This document shows positions 5,730 to 15,062 of a DNA stretch of 64,000 bases, in pieces (position 1 is the first letter of the stretch; every line of letters begins with the position of its first letter). A program made the translations under genes and the position numbers. Source of the stretch: an uncultured Collinsella sp. (GTDB lineage Bacteria > Actinomycetota > Coriobacteriia > Coriobacteriales > Coriobacteriaceae); the NCBI GenBank assembly GCA_900755685.1, contig CAAEHI010000019.1, forward strand, positions 1 through 64,000, given 5' to 3'. Below the pieces are notes generated by a model, which saw nothing but the letters and a program-made list of their open reading frames with translations, did no database searches and was not told the origin of the DNA.

Positions 5730-8090
5730 CTACACACGGCGCTTAAGCTGGGCTCCACCCTCGCTGGGCATAAGACGACGAGCGTCGTAGACCGAGTCAA
5801 CGCTGCTGATAGAGGCCAGCAGCGGATCCAAGCCACTCGCGTCCGAGATCTCGACCATAAAGCGCAGGGTTGCAATACCCTCGCGGTTGGTCGACGTGGC
5901 GGCAGAAAGGATATTGCCGCCCGCATCGCCAATGGCAATGGTGACATCCTTGAGCAGGCCCATACGGTCCAAGCACTCGACCACGATCTCGACCTGGAAG
6001 AGGGTGTCGGCAGCGCCGTCCCACTCCACATCGATCATGCGCTCGGGATGTTCCATAAGACCCTTGACGTTGGGGCAGTTGGCGCGATGTACCGAAACGC
6101 CACGACCGCGCGTGATGAAGCCGACGATGTCGTCGCCCGTCACGGGGTTGCAGCAATGAGCCAGACGGACCAGCAGGCCGCTGTTGCTCTCGCCCTTGAC
6201 GATAATGCCGTTACTAGCGCTCTTGCCGCGCTTTTGCGGCTTGCGGTTGGAGCCGCGAGCAGGCTGCTTCACGACCTCGGCGATAGCCTCGGCCTTGGTG
6301 AGCTGTTCCTCGGGCTTGGGGTCCAAGATTTGCTCGACCTTATTGCCCACAGCGCGCGGGGCAACCTTGCCGGCGCCGACGGCGGCAAACAGGTCCTCGA
6401 GCTGCTTGAAGTTAAACTGCTCCGCCACGGCGTTGAGTGCACGCGTCGAACGCGGCGTAGAAATGCCATAGCCACGCTTACGCAGGTCCTTGGCCAGCAT
6501 ATCGCGACCGGCGGCAGCGTCGTCGTCCTTGGTCGCAGCGGCAAAATAGCGGCGGATCTTTGACTTGGCGGAAGGTGTCTTAACGATCTTGAGCCAATCG
6601 CGCGACGGCTTGGAGCTCTTGTTAGTCAGGATCTCGACACGGTCACCCGTCTTAATCTCGTGCGTGAGCGGAGCCACCGCACCGTTGATTTTGGCGCCGA
6701 CGCAGTGGTTTCCCACCTCGGTGTGAACGGCATAGGCAAAGTCGAGCGGCGTGGAGCCGGCACGAAGCGCCATGACCTCGCCTTTGGGCGTGAAGACAAA
6801 GATCTCCTGATCGAACAGATCGACCTTCAGCGAGTGCAGGTATTCCTTGGCATCGGTGATCTCGTCGGAAGCCGCCCAATCGAGCGAATGCTTGAGCCAG
6901 TTGATCTGGTCGTCCAAACGTTGAGCGTCATTGGTCTTGGAAGCAGACGATCCGCCCGACTTCTTATATAGCCAGTGGGCGGCAATGCCGTACTCGGCCT
7001 GCTCATGCATCTCGTAGGTTCGAATCTGAATCTCGAGCGGACGAGCCGTAGGGCCGATGACCGTCGTGTGGAGCGACTGGTAGTTATTGACCTTGGGCAT
7101 GGCGATATAGTCTTTAAAGCGACCGGGCATGGGGTGCCACAGCGTATGCACCGCGCCGAGCGTGGAGTAGCAATCGCGCACCGAATGCGTGATGACGCGC
7201 AGTGCCACCAGGTCGTAGATCTCGGAGAATTCCTTGCCCTTGCGCTTCATCTTTTGGTAGATGGACCAATAGTGCTTGGAACGGCCGTTGATCTGGAAGT
7301 CCTCCAGGCCAATGCGGTTGAGTTCGTCGGTGAGTGTCTTGATGGTCTCGGCAAGGTAGCGCTCGCGGACCTCGCGCGACTCAGCCACCATGCGCGCGAT
7401 GCGCTGGTAGGCATCGGGCTCCAGGTAGAAGAAGGACAGGTCCTCGAGCTCCCACTTAATAGAGCTCATGCCCAGGCGGTCAGCCAAGGGCGCGTACACG
7501 TCCATGGTCTCGCGAGCCTTAAACAGGCGACGATCCTCGCGCAGGGCTGCCAGCGTTCGCATGTTGTGCAGACGGTCGGCAAGTTTAACGATGATGACGC
7601 GAATGTCCTTGGACATGGCGAGGAACATCTTGCGCAGCGTGAGCGCCTGCTTCTCGTCCATGCTGTCGACTTCGATGTTGGTGAGCTTGGTCACGCCATC
7701 GACGAGCTCGGCCACCGTATCGCCAAACAGGCCGGAAACATCGGCAAGCGAGGTCTCTGTATCCTCAACGGTATCGTGCAGCAGCGCGGCGCACACCACA
7801 TCACAATCCATCTTGAGATCGGCCAAAATGATGGCAACCTCGACGGGATGGTTAATGTACATCTCACCCGAGCGGCGCTTTTGGTTACAGTGTTTCTCGG
7901 CGGCAAAGCAGTAGGCTTGCTCCACCTTGGAGAAGTCGTCCTCATTCATATATTTGAGGCACAAGCGCTCCAGCTTGTCGTAGCTGTCCGCCATAATCTC
8001 GGGCGGCAGCTCATCGGCATGCTTATAGTGCTCCATCTCCGAAAACGGCTGGAGGGTGGAATCATGGGCGGTACGGGCTGCGGCATCCAT
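5730..8090 (-). CDS. relA: Bifunctional (p)ppGpp synthetase/hydrolase RelA/SpoT
   Basis: Makes the alarmone (p)ppGpp from ATP and GDP/GTP and also hydrolyses it, controlling the stringent response. Order of domains in 786 residues: HD hydrolase (LLHDTVEDT, about 97-105), synthetase (YDLVALRV, then RFKDYIAMPK near 320), TGS (about 400-470) and a C-terminal ACT domain (about 700-780). The RFKD sequence fits the RxKD loop of bifunctional enzymes rather than the acidic loop of synthesis-only RelA, and the HD pair is intact. The recJ-helicase fusion gene ends 15 bp upstream, so the two are probably co-transcribed. Confidence 0.96.
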   Translation of the reverse strand: MDAAARTAHDSTLQPFSEMEHYKHADELPPEIMADSYDKLERLCLKYMNEDDFSKVEQAYCFAAEKHCNQKRRSGEMYINHPVEVAIILADLKMDCDVVCAALLHDTVEDTETSLADVSGLFGDTVAELVDGVTKLTNIEVDSMDEKQALTLRKMFLAMSKDIRVIIVKLADRLHNMRTLAALREDRRLFKARETMDVYAPLADRLGMSSIKWELEDLSFFYLEPDAYQRIARMVAESREVRERYLAETIKTLTDELNRIGLEDFQINGRSKHYWSIYQKMKRKGKEFSEIYDLVALRVITHSVRDCYSTLGAVHTLWHPMPGRFKDYIAMPKVNNYQSLHTTVIGPTARPLEIQIRTYEMHEQAEYGIAAHWLYKKSGGSSASKTNDAQRLDDQINWLKHSLDWAASDEITDAKEYLHSLKVDLFDQEIFVFTPKGEVMALRAGSTPLDFAYAVHTEVGNHCVGAKINGAVAPLTHEIKTGDRVEILTNKSSKPSRDWLKIVKTPSAKSKIRRYFAAATKDDDAAAGRDMLAKDLRKRGYGISTPRSTRALNAVAEQFNFKQLEDLFAAVGAGKVAPRAVGNKVEQILDPKPEEQLTKAEAIAEVVKQPARGSNRKPQKRGKSASNGIIVKGESNSGLLVRLAHCCNPVTGDDIVGFITRGRGVSVHRANCPNVKGLMEHPERMIDVEWDGAADTLFQVEIVVECLDRMGLLKDVTIAIGDAGGNILSAATSTNREGIATLRFMVEISDASGLDPLLASISSVDSVYDARRLMPSEGGAQLKRRV

Positions 8091-8105
8091 CGAGGTCCCC
8101 TTCCC

Positions 8106-11100
8106 CTAGGCCCGCGGTACGATCGGGCGGTTAACTTTGGCTAGCATATCAGAAGCGCACGAATCGAGCGCCCAACTCCGGAAAGCCGAGAACTCCATGC
8201 GCGAGCGCAAGCCCTCCAAATAGCGAATTGACCTGCTCAATTGCACGCGGCCGGGGTTTTCGGCCATCGCGATGCGACGGGTGTCGTCAAACCCCGAAAC
8301 GCGACAAAAACCAAGCTCTTCGAAGATTCCCAAGCCGCTTTCCACCGAGCGCTCGTCGACCGGCGTGCGAGCATCGATGGCAAGGCACATCTGCGCGATG
8401 TCGATATCGCTCGCGCTAAAGAAATCGTCCCCGGTCTTGCCGCGGTTGGAGCGCCACATGGTCTGCAGCGCGCGATAGAGCGTGACGAGCTCGTCGCGCT
8501 CGGGCGCATAGCAGTCGAGTAGGCGCTCGTTAATACGGGCGTCACGCGACGAATAGAGTAGATGGATCACGGCGGGTTGGCCATCGCGACCGGCGCGGCC
8601 GCTCATCTGGTTAAACTCAATGCCGCCAAACGGCATGTGATAGAGCACGACATGGCGAATATCGGGAAGGTTGACGCCCTCGCCAAAGGCGGATGTCGAG
8701 ACGATGCAGCTGAGGCTGCCGCCTCGAAACGCCTCCTCTACGCGATGGCGGTCGGTGCGCGTAAGGCCAGCGTTATAGAACGCGATACGAGTCGCACAGT
8801 CGGGAACGCGTTTGCGTAGTGTCTTGGCGAGCGCCACGGACTGGTCGCGCGAATTGACGTAAATGACGGTCTTCTCCCCCGTCGCCACGATCGACACCAA
8901 ACGGTTCTCGCGACTTGCAAGATCACGGTCGTCCTCGAGCTGCAGGTTCTCGCGCACCGTCTCGTCGACCACCGTGTGAGTGATCGGAAGCATGCGGGCA
9001 AGCTCGGCCACGACCGGAGCCGTCGCGGTGGCCGTCGCGGCCATAACGACCGGGTCGCCCAGGGCTTTGAGGATATCGGGCATGTCGAGATAGGCGCTGC
9101 GGTCGCCGCCCTTGGCAAGGCCAGCGTGGTGCGCCTCATCGATAACGACAAAACCGATGCGCCCCGAACGCGCAAAGCGGTCGCGGTGAATGGACAGGAA
9201 CTCGGGCGTCGTGAGCACGATGCCGGTACGGCCCGAAGCCAAGCCGGCAAACACGTCATCGCGCGCCGCCTCCACGGTCTCGCCGGTCAGCACGCCAACG
9301 CCAATGCCAAGCGATGCCATCGTCGACGAGAGGTGATAGGCCTGGTCGGCAACAAGCGCACGCAGCGGATAGACAAAGATGCTCGCACGTCCGCGAAGCA
9401 CCGCCTCACGCGCGGCATGTACATGGAAGATGAGCGACTTGCCGCGCCCCGTTCCCATAACGGCCAGAACACTTTGGTGATCGGCCAGGGCATCGAGCGC
9501 CTCGACCTGCGCGCGGTGCGGCTGGTTCGAGCCGATAAAGCTATGGATAAGCGAGCGCGTGAGCTCGGTATAGGAAAGCTGGGCGAGCGTCTCGCGCTTG
9601 CGCGACTCCAGGCGCAGGCCAGAATCCGCCGGCTGCACGCCACGACGAAGCTCGCATGCCGGATCGTCGACGCCGGGCAGCGTGGTATCGCGGACCAGAA
9701 CATCCTTGATCATGAGCTTGGGCTTCACACGCCCCTGCCAATGCTCGGCAACGGCCTCGAACACCAAGTCGACAGCGCTATCGCAGTTGATGAGCTTATC
9801 GATTTGCGGCACGCGGAACATAATGGCCGGCACGCTCGCGGCGCCATCGGTCGCCACAAAGCGCATGTGCTCGCCGGTCTTACCCACCACGGCGCGATCG
9901 CACATCGTCACGCCCTCGGCAGCCAGCAGCGGCACCTTATTACCCTGGCCAAACGGCTCAAGGCGGGAAATCTGCTCTATAGTCTCGATATTCAGCTCGG
10001 AAAGGTCGACCGTGGCGGCAACCTCGTCGATGTCTTCAAAGTCCTCAGCGGGAATCTCCGATAGCACGGCGGAAAGGCGACGACGGAATTCATCGAGCTT
10101 GGATGCCTCGATGGTCACACCCACCGCACCGGCATGTCCGCCGCGACGAATCAGCAGGTCGGAACAGCGCTCGACGGCGTCAAACAGGTTAACTTTGCCC
10201 ACCGAGCGACCAGAGCCGCGCGCGATACCGTCCTCGATCGAGAACAGCAGCGCCGGCACGTGATAGCGGTTGGTCAGACGGCTTGCCACGATACCCTTGA
10301 CGCCCTCGTGCCAGCCTTCGCCGCCCACAACGATCGCGCGCCCGCCGTCATAGGTCTCCTCGACCTTTGCCATGGCATCGCGCGTGAGCTCCGCCTCGAT
10401 CTCACGGCGCTGGCGGTTGATTTCCTCGAGCTCAGCCGCCAGCGCGCTTGCTTCGATGGGATTGCGGGCAAGCAGCAGGTCGAGCGCCAGCTTGGGATCG
10501 GCCATGCGGCCGGCAGCGTTTAAGCGGGGAATGAGCGAGAATGACAGGCCATCCGCCGTAATGCTCGAAAGGTCCGCCTTGGCAAGCGCGGCAAGCGCGA
10601 TATAGCCGGGGCGAGCGGTTACGCGCATCTGCTGGATGCCCTCGGCAACCAGCGCGCGGTTCTCGGGCGTGAGCGGCATCATGTCGGACACGGTGCCCAG
10701 CGCCGCGACCTCGATTAGCGAACGCCAATACGACGGCTTGCCCAGGCGCTCACCCAGGACTTGCACCAGCTTGAGCGCCACACCAGCACCGGCAAGCTCG
10801 CGCGAGGGGCCCTCGTCCTCGAGCTTGGGGTCGGTCAGGGGCACACCCTGCGGCACCTGGTCGGAGGGCTCGTGATGATCCGTGACCACCAAATCGATCC
10901 CCAGGTCCTCCAAATAGGAAACCTCTTCCTTGGCGGCAATGCCGTTATCGACGGTCACGATCAGCTGGGGGCGAGCGAGCTCGTTAACGCGATCGAGTGC
11001 CGCGCGCGAAAGACCGTAGCCCTCATCAAAGCGATGCGGAATAAACGGCGTGACATCGGCGCCAAACGTGCGCAGCGCCTCGGTCAACAGGCAGGTCGAC

Positions 11101-11393
11101 GTAATACCGTCAACGTCAAAATCGCCAAAGACCGCAATGTGCTCGTGGTTGCGAATAGCACGCTCGACGCGGTCGGCAACGACCGACATGCCCGGGATAA
11201 TGAGTGGGTCGGCCCAGTCGCGATCGAGCGAAGGTGTCAAAAACAATTGGCCCTCTTTGATGGAGTCAATGCCGTGCGCGACCATAATGCGCGCCACCAG
11301 CCCGGGAATGCCCAGACCAGCCGAAAGCTCCTTTTCGAGCTCGGGGTTTTGCTGAGCGACCGCCCAGCGATGCGTCGTCTTAAGCGATGACAT
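8106..11393 (-). CDS. recJ: RecJ exonuclease fused to an SF2 DEAH-box helicase
   Basis: A 1095-residue two-part protein. The first ~560 residues are RecJ, the 5'-3' single-strand DNA exonuclease: GDFDVDG (about 91-97), VTDHHEP (DHH motif), the DHHA1 region GGHAGA and an OB-like domain. The remainder is a complete helicase: Walker A GTGRGKS (about 648), DEAH in VIDEAHHAG (about 752), ATATATA (motif III), GEGVNLPD and QMSGRAGRDG (motif VI). It is RecQ-like, but the aromatic RecQ loop after DEAH is absent (DEAHHAG). The fusion would let one chain unwind and degrade DNA during repair. The ATG at 11393 has GGGGTG upstream; a GTG at 11438 is less likely. Confidence 0.93.
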   Translation of the reverse strand: MSSLKTTHRWAVAQQNPELEKELSAGLGIPGLVARIMVAHGIDSIKEGQLFLTPSLDRDWADPLIIPGMSVVADRVERAIRNHEHIAVFGDFDVDGITSTCLLTEALRTFGADVTPFIPHRFDEGYGLSRAALDRVNELARPQLIVTVDNGIAAKEEVSYLEDLGIDLVVTDHHEPSDQVPQGVPLTDPKLEDEGPSRELAGAGVALKLVQVLGERLGKPSYWRSLIEVAALGTVSDMMPLTPENRALVAEGIQQMRVTARPGYIALAALAKADLSSITADGLSFSLIPRLNAAGRMADPKLALDLLLARNPIEASALAAELEEINRQRREIEAELTRDAMAKVEETYDGGRAIVVGGEGWHEGVKGIVASRLTNRYHVPALLFSIEDGIARGSGRSVGKVNLFDAVERCSDLLIRRGGHAGAVGVTIEASKLDEFRRRLSAVLSEIPAEDFEDIDEVAATVDLSELNIETIEQISRLEPFGQGNKVPLLAAEGVTMCDRAVVGKTGEHMRFVATDGAASVPAIMFRVPQIDKLINCDSAVDLVFEAVAEHWQGRVKPKLMIKDVLVRDTTLPGVDDPACELRRGVQPADSGLRLESRKRETLAQLSYTELTRSLIHSFIGSNQPHRAQVEALDALADHQSVLAVMGTGRGKSLIFHVHAAREAVLRGRASIFVYPLRALVADQAYHLSSTMASLGIGVGVLTGETVEAARDDVFAGLASGRTGIVLTTPEFLSIHRDRFARSGRIGFVVIDEAHHAGLAKGGDRSAYLDMPDILKALGDPVVMAATATATAPVVAELARMLPITHTVVDETVRENLQLEDDRDLASRENRLVSIVATGEKTVIYVNSRDQSVALAKTLRKRVPDCATRIAFYNAGLTRTDRHRVEEAFRGGSLSCIVSTSAFGEGVNLPDIRHVVLYHMPFGGIEFNQMSGRAGRDGQPAVIHLLYSSRDARINERLLDCYAPERDELVTLYRALQTMWRSNRGKTGDDFFSASDIDIAQMCLAIDARTPVDERSVESGLGIFEELGFCRVSGFDDTRRIAMAENPGRVQLSRSIRYLEGLRSRMEFSAFRSWALDSCASDMLAKVNRPIVPRA

Positions 11394-11500
11394 AGGCACC
11401 CACCCCTGATAGGGGCAGGTCGCCGCGATACCTCTCACGGTTCATAGCGATGAGTCCTCTGTGTATGCCCGCTTCGGCAGGCAGATCTGTTGAACGGATT

Positions 11501-11506
11501 TATTAT
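11501..11506 (-). promoter_or_regulatory. -10 element for recJ-relA
   Basis: A perfect TATAAT on the minus strand, about 108 nt before the chosen recJ start. No strong -35 is seen at 16-18 bp. The divergent BASS transporter gene starts 160 bp to the right. Confidence 0.5.
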
Positions 11507-11667
11507 ACCGTGCAGCGCGGACGCAAAACGCCGCGGTGCGCCGCGGTTTCGGCAAACGATGGCGGTAATGGCCTCGAAATAATCGAGCGTTTCAGCCGCA
11601 CGGACGCATACGAGCGTCTAGCATATCCATACAAACGAGTTCGCGGATAAAGGGAGTCACGGGACAT

Positions 11668-12666
11668 ATGAAGCAATGGGCTGGACTGGGAAAGTTCCTC
11701 GCGGGGCATATGCAGATCATCGTTCCGATTTGCGTGGCGCTCGGCGTGCTCTTTCCCCAGCAGATCGGCGTGCTCAAGCCCATTGTTCCCGCCCTCTTCG
11801 CCTTTATGACGTTTCAGGGCGCGCTCAGCAACACTTTTCACCAGGTAGCCGAGGTGTTCCACCGTCCGCTGCACCTGATTCTGGCGCTGCTGGTCTCGGC
11901 AGTGCTTATTCCCATCGCGGCGTATGCCATAGGGTCACTCTTCTTTGGCTCCAACCCCAACCTTGTCTGCGGCATCGTGCTCGAGTACAGCGCGCCCGTG
12001 GCCGTCACCGCTTTTATGTGGATCAGCATGTTCGGCGGCAACGGCCCGCTCGCGCTCACCATCATCCTGACGTCCTCGGTTATCTCCCCTGTGACGATTC
12101 CGCTCACGCTTAAGCTCTTGCTGGGTGCCACCGTCTCGATCGATGTGCCGAGTATGATGCAAGACATGGCCTTTATGATCGCCATCCCCGCCGTGCTCGG
12201 CATCGTGATCAACGAGCTCACGCGTGGATGGGGACACGAGAAGCTCTCCCCCGTGCTCTCGCCCGCCTGCAAATTCATGATGATGGGCGTTATCGCCTCC
12301 AACTCCACCGCCATGAGCGAGTACGTGCTGCACATGAACGCGGTGCGCTTGGAAGTCGCCCTCTTTATTTTGGTCTTCGCCATCAGTGGCTTTGTCGTCG
12401 GTTTTCTGGTCGCCCATGCGCTGCATCTGCCATATAGCGAGACGACCACCATGTGCTTTACCTGCGGCATGCGTAACATCTCTTCGGGCGCCGTCATCGC
12501 CACGCAGTACTTTCCGGGCGAAGTCGTGTTTCCCGTCATGTGCGGAACGCTGTTTCAGCAGGTACTCGCCTCGCTTATCGGGCATCTCTTTGAGCGTCTG
12601 ACCGGCGAGGAGCGCGCCGCCCAGTGCAAGCGTGTCGAGGCCGGCCGCAACGCCATGGCACGCTAG
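11668..12666 (+). CDS. BASS-family sodium symporter (bile acid:Na+ symporter superfamily)
   Basis: Integral membrane protein of 332 residues with about nine to ten hydrophobic segments. The late motif FTCGMRNISSGAVIA matches the crossover region of BASS/ACR3-like carriers. Bacterial members carry organic anions such as bile acids, pantoate or 2-keto acids, usually with sodium. The substrate cannot be read from sequence. An extra start-like ATG lies just after GGGAGTCACGGGACAT. It is transcribed alone, converging on DUF4931, with hairpins between the ends. Confidence 0.85.
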   Translation: MKQWAGLGKFLAGHMQIIVPICVALGVLFPQQIGVLKPIVPALFAFMTFQGALSNTFHQVAEVFHRPLHLILALLVSAVLIPIAAYAIGSLFFGSNPNLVCGIVLEYSAPVAVTAFMWISMFGGNGPLALTIILTSSVISPVTIPLTLKLLLGATVSIDVPSMMQDMAFMIAIPAVLGIVINELTRGWGHEKLSPVLSPACKFMMMGVIASNSTAMSEYVLHMNAVRLEVALFILVFAISGFVVGFLVAHALHLPYSETTTMCFTCGMRNISSGAVIATQYFPGEVVFPVMCGTLFQQVLASLIGHLFERLTGEERAAQCKRVEAGRNAMAR

Positions 12667-12669
12667 ACT

Positions 12670-12709
12670 GCCCGCAGTGTGCGGGCGCTCACTTTACGAT
12701 GTGAGCGCC
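12670..12709. terminator. Paired hairpins between convergent genes
   Basis: GCCCGCA/TGCGGGC (12670-12686) overlaps a second hairpin, GGCGCTCAC/GTGAGCGCC (12684-12709). They span the convergent ends of the BASS and DUF4931 genes and include the latter's stop codon. No T-tract is present, so termination is inferred from position only. Confidence 0.4.
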
Positions 12710-13494
12710 TCCAGATGTGCACGGAGTCGCTCTGCATCGACATCGAGCGTGGTCTCAGCATTGACCTGAGCCAGCCGATACCCGACAAAGTAGGGCGAAA
12801 CCACCCAACGCGGCAGCGCCTTGGCAATGGTCCGACCGCCCAGGTGATAGAAGAACAGGTTGTACGACTCTGCGCGACCGCCGTGGTGCTCGTTCAGGAT
12901 ATAGCGCAGAGCCACCTGGATCGCATCGGCGAAGAGATCCGCCTCGGCTTGGTCTCTAGTGTCATCGCTGGCAGCGATTCCCTGCGGGGCTGAAACGTTG
13001 ACCTCAAAGAACCCCATGATGGGTTCGGTTGAGATGTTGACCGAAATCCTCCCCTGTTGCCAGACATTGATGCCTTCGAAATTGGCAGAAGTCAGCGAAG
13101 TGTAGCCGTCTTCCTGCTCCAAACCCACAATCTGCATGTGCGGATGAACGAGACTGCCGCCCGAAAGCGGACCCTTGTTCTTGTACATGAGCACGCTTCG
13201 ATACTGCTGCGAGTCGATCATCCGCTGCCAGCAACCCAGAGCAAACCGCATCACATGGTGGAGTTCATCCGGCTCATAGGTCACCAGGTCGGCATCGTGA
13301 TCGGCCGACTCGATCAGCACGGTTTGATGGGTGGCGCGCAGGGTTTTGAACTTATTCTCGAGCCAGATGCAGTCACCGTCGCGCTGGATGATGTTGGTGA
13401 GCCCCTCCGTGTTGCAAAAGGGGCACGCGGTACCGGGGCGACGGTTGTCGTCGGGCTTGCCGCTCGCCTGCTGAACATCGAATACAAGCGCCAC
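12694..13494 (-). CDS. DUF4931 family GalT/HIT-like protein
   Basis: A 266-residue protein of the histidine-triad/GalT superfamily. It has a zinc-type CPFC near residue 24 and the nucleotidyl-transfer motif HPHMQ (about residue 117), the counterpart of HPHxQ in galactose-1-phosphate uridylyltransferase. It matches what I recall of DUF4931. It is much shorter than GalT (about 350), so a different nucleotide-sugar or nucleotide substrate is likely. It begins 3 bp after cutC stops, so the two are translationally linked; the reaction is unknown. Confidence 0.75.
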   Translation of the reverse strand: MALVFDVQQASGKPDDNRRPGTACPFCNTEGLTNIIQRDGDCIWLENKFKTLRATHQTVLIESADHDADLVTYEPDELHHVMRFALGCWQRMIDSQQYRSVLMYKNKGPLSGGSLVHPHMQIVGLEQEDGYTSLTSANFEGINVWQQGRISVNISTEPIMGFFEVNVSAPQGIAASDDTRDQAEADLFADAIQVALRYILNEHHGGRAESYNLFFYHLGGRTIAKALPRWVVSPYFVGYRLAQVNAETTLDVDAERLRAHLEALTS

Positions 13495-13497
13495 GGG

Positions 13498-14175
13498 CTA
13501 CACCCCCAGCGGTACGATCCTTGTGCCATGGAGCTCGGAGACGCCCAGTGCCGCCGCCACGGTATCGCGGTTGGCCGTGGAAATGCCGCCGCCGGGAAGG
13601 ATGGTCAAGCGGTCGCCCGCATACTCGATCAAGCGGGCCAGGTTTTCGAAGTTGTCCTCGATCGGCGTACCGGCAGCGCCACCATGCGTCAGGATGCGTG
13701 TGATGCCGCAGTCGGCGAGTGTGTCAATCGCGTCGAGCTGAGCCTCGGGCGAGAGCTGATCAAACGCCATGTGGAAGGTGATGTCGATGGGCTCACGCTT
13801 GCATTCCTCGGTCGCGCAGCCCGCGGCCATCACGAGGGCGCCCAACGTAAGCTCGTCGAGCGCCCATCCGCCAGCGCAGGGCTTGCAGCAGCCAAAGACC
13901 AAGCCGTCGGCGCCGGCGCTCACGGCAAGGCCCAAGTCCATCTCCATCATGCGCAGCTCGTCCTGGTTGTAGTGAAAGTCGCCGCCACGCGGACGGATCA
14001 TGCACATCACCCGTGAATCGTGCTCATGGGCATAGTTAACCGTAGCGCTGATAACGCCGGCCGAGGGCGTGGTACCACCGACGGCAAGGTTGTCGCACAG
14101 CTCAATGCGTCTTGCACCGGCATCGATAGCCGCCGGCACCCGCTCAAAGTTCTCGGCACAAAACTCGTACAGCAT
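13498..14175 (-). CDS. cutC: CutC family protein
   Basis: TIM-barrel protein of 225 residues in the CutC family, named for a copper-tolerance phenotype whose mechanism remains disputed. Conserved parts are the N-terminus LYEFCAEN, RIELCDNLAVGGTTPS, MIRPRGGDF and the C-terminal LTHGGA and ILPGGGIS loops. The ATG at 14175 follows GGGGGT and gives the usual N-terminus; in-frame upstream codons add an atypical extension. It lies first in a two-gene operon with DUF4931. Confidence 0.92.
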   Translation of the reverse strand: MLYEFCAENFERVPAAIDAGARRIELCDNLAVGGTTPSAGVISATVNYAHEHDSRVMCMIRPRGGDFHYNQDELRMMEMDLGLAVSAGADGLVFGCCKPCAGGWALDELTLGALVMAAGCATEECKREPIDITFHMAFDQLSPEAQLDAIDTLADCGITRILTHGGAAGTPIEDNFENLARLIEYAGDRLTILPGGGISTANRDTVAAALGVSELHGTRIVPLGV

Positions 14176-14233
14176 AGATAGACCCCCAAAGACAGCAGAT
14201 GTTTTCCGACGGGCATTGTCACACATCCCCATG

Positions 14234-14302
14234 AAGTTGCGGTGGAATAGGGACTGTTTTGGCCTCTGGAGCCCCTATTCAGTCCCTATTTCACCGCAAC
14301 TT
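14234..14302. repeat. Long palindrome with 23-nt arms
   Basis: Arms 14234-14256 and 14280-14302 are complementary with a single mismatch around a 23-nt loop. The element sits between cutC and livF, next to the liv terminator, and contains no coding frame. It lacks a T-tract of its own. Its TGCGGTGGAATAGGGAC core suggests a dispersed intergenic repeat family, which cannot be confirmed from one window. Confidence 0.7.
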
Positions 14303-14341
14303 AAAAGGGGCGCTGACTGGGTTAGTCAGCGCCCCTTTTTT
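14303..14341. terminator. Bidirectional terminator after livF
   Basis: GGGGCGCTGACT (14307-14318) and AGTCAGCGCCCC (14324-14335) form a perfect 12-bp stem. It is flanked by AAAA on the left and a run of T on the right, so it can work on both strands. It ends the leftward liv operon 8 bp past livF. Confidence 0.9.
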
Positions 14342-14348
14342 GAATGGA

Positions 14349-15062
14349 TTAACCACCCAGATATGCCTTGCGGACGTTGTCGTCGTGCAGGAGTTCTTGG
14401 CCGGTGCCGGTCATGGTGATCTTGCCGGTCTCGAGCACGTAGCCGCGCGTAGCGATGGAAAGCGCCATCTGCGCGTTCTGCTCGACCAGGAGCACCGTGG
14501 TGCCGGCCTTGTGCAGGTCCTCGACGATCTGGAAGATCTGCTCAATCAGAATCGGCGCCAGGCCCATGGAAGGCTCGTCAAGCATGAGCAGCTTGGGGTT
14601 GCTCATAAGGGCACGACCCATAACGAGCATCTGCTGCTCGCCGCCCGAAAGGGTGCCGGCAACCTGACGACGGCGCTCCTTAAGGCGCGGGAACTGCTCG
14701 TAAACGCGCTCCAGGCCCGGAGCCACCGTGGACTTGGGCTGCGTATAGGCACCCATCTCCAGGTTCTCCTCGACCGTCATCTGCAAAAAGGCGCGACGAC
14801 CCTCGGGGACCTGAGCCAGGCCCTTACCAACCAGCTTGTCGGCGGGCGTATGGGTAATGTCCTCGCCCATAAACTTGATGGAACCGGTCTTGGAACGCAG
14901 CAGGCCCGAGACGGTCTTGAGCGTTGTGGACTTGCCGGCACCGTTGGCACCAATCAAGGCCACGATCTCGCCCTCGTTAACGTTAAAGGAGATGTCCTTA
15001 ATGGCGTGGATGGCGCCGTACCAGACGTTGATGTTGTAGACGGAAAGCATCGGCTCTGCCAT
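14349..15062 (-). CDS. livF: Branched-chain amino acid ABC transporter ATP-binding protein LivF
   Basis: One of the two ATPases of the liv-type importer (237 residues, family length). It has Walker A GANGAGKST (about 37-45), the signature LSGGEQQ and Walker B LLMLDEPSMGL. It powers uptake of leucine, isoleucine, valine or similar amino acids through LivHM. It starts directly at the livG stop codon and is the last gene of livJ-livH-livM-livG-livF. Confidence 0.96.
   Translation of the reverse strand: MAEPMLSVYNINVWYGAIHAIKDISFNVNEGEIVALIGANGAGKSTTLKTVSGLLRSKTGSIKFMGEDITHTPADKLVGKGLAQVPEGRRAFLQMTVEENLEMGAYTQPKSTVAPGLERVYEQFPRLKERRRQVAGTLSGGEQQMLVMGRALMSNPKLLMLDEPSMGLAPILIEQIFQIVEDLHKAGTTVLLVEQNAQMALSIATRGYVLETGKITMTGTGQELLHDDNVRKAYLGG

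Noticed and set aside
9598..10263. Plus-strand frame within the RecJ-helicase gene
   Set aside because: Ser/Arg-rich shadow of the GC-rich fusion gene without a start signal.
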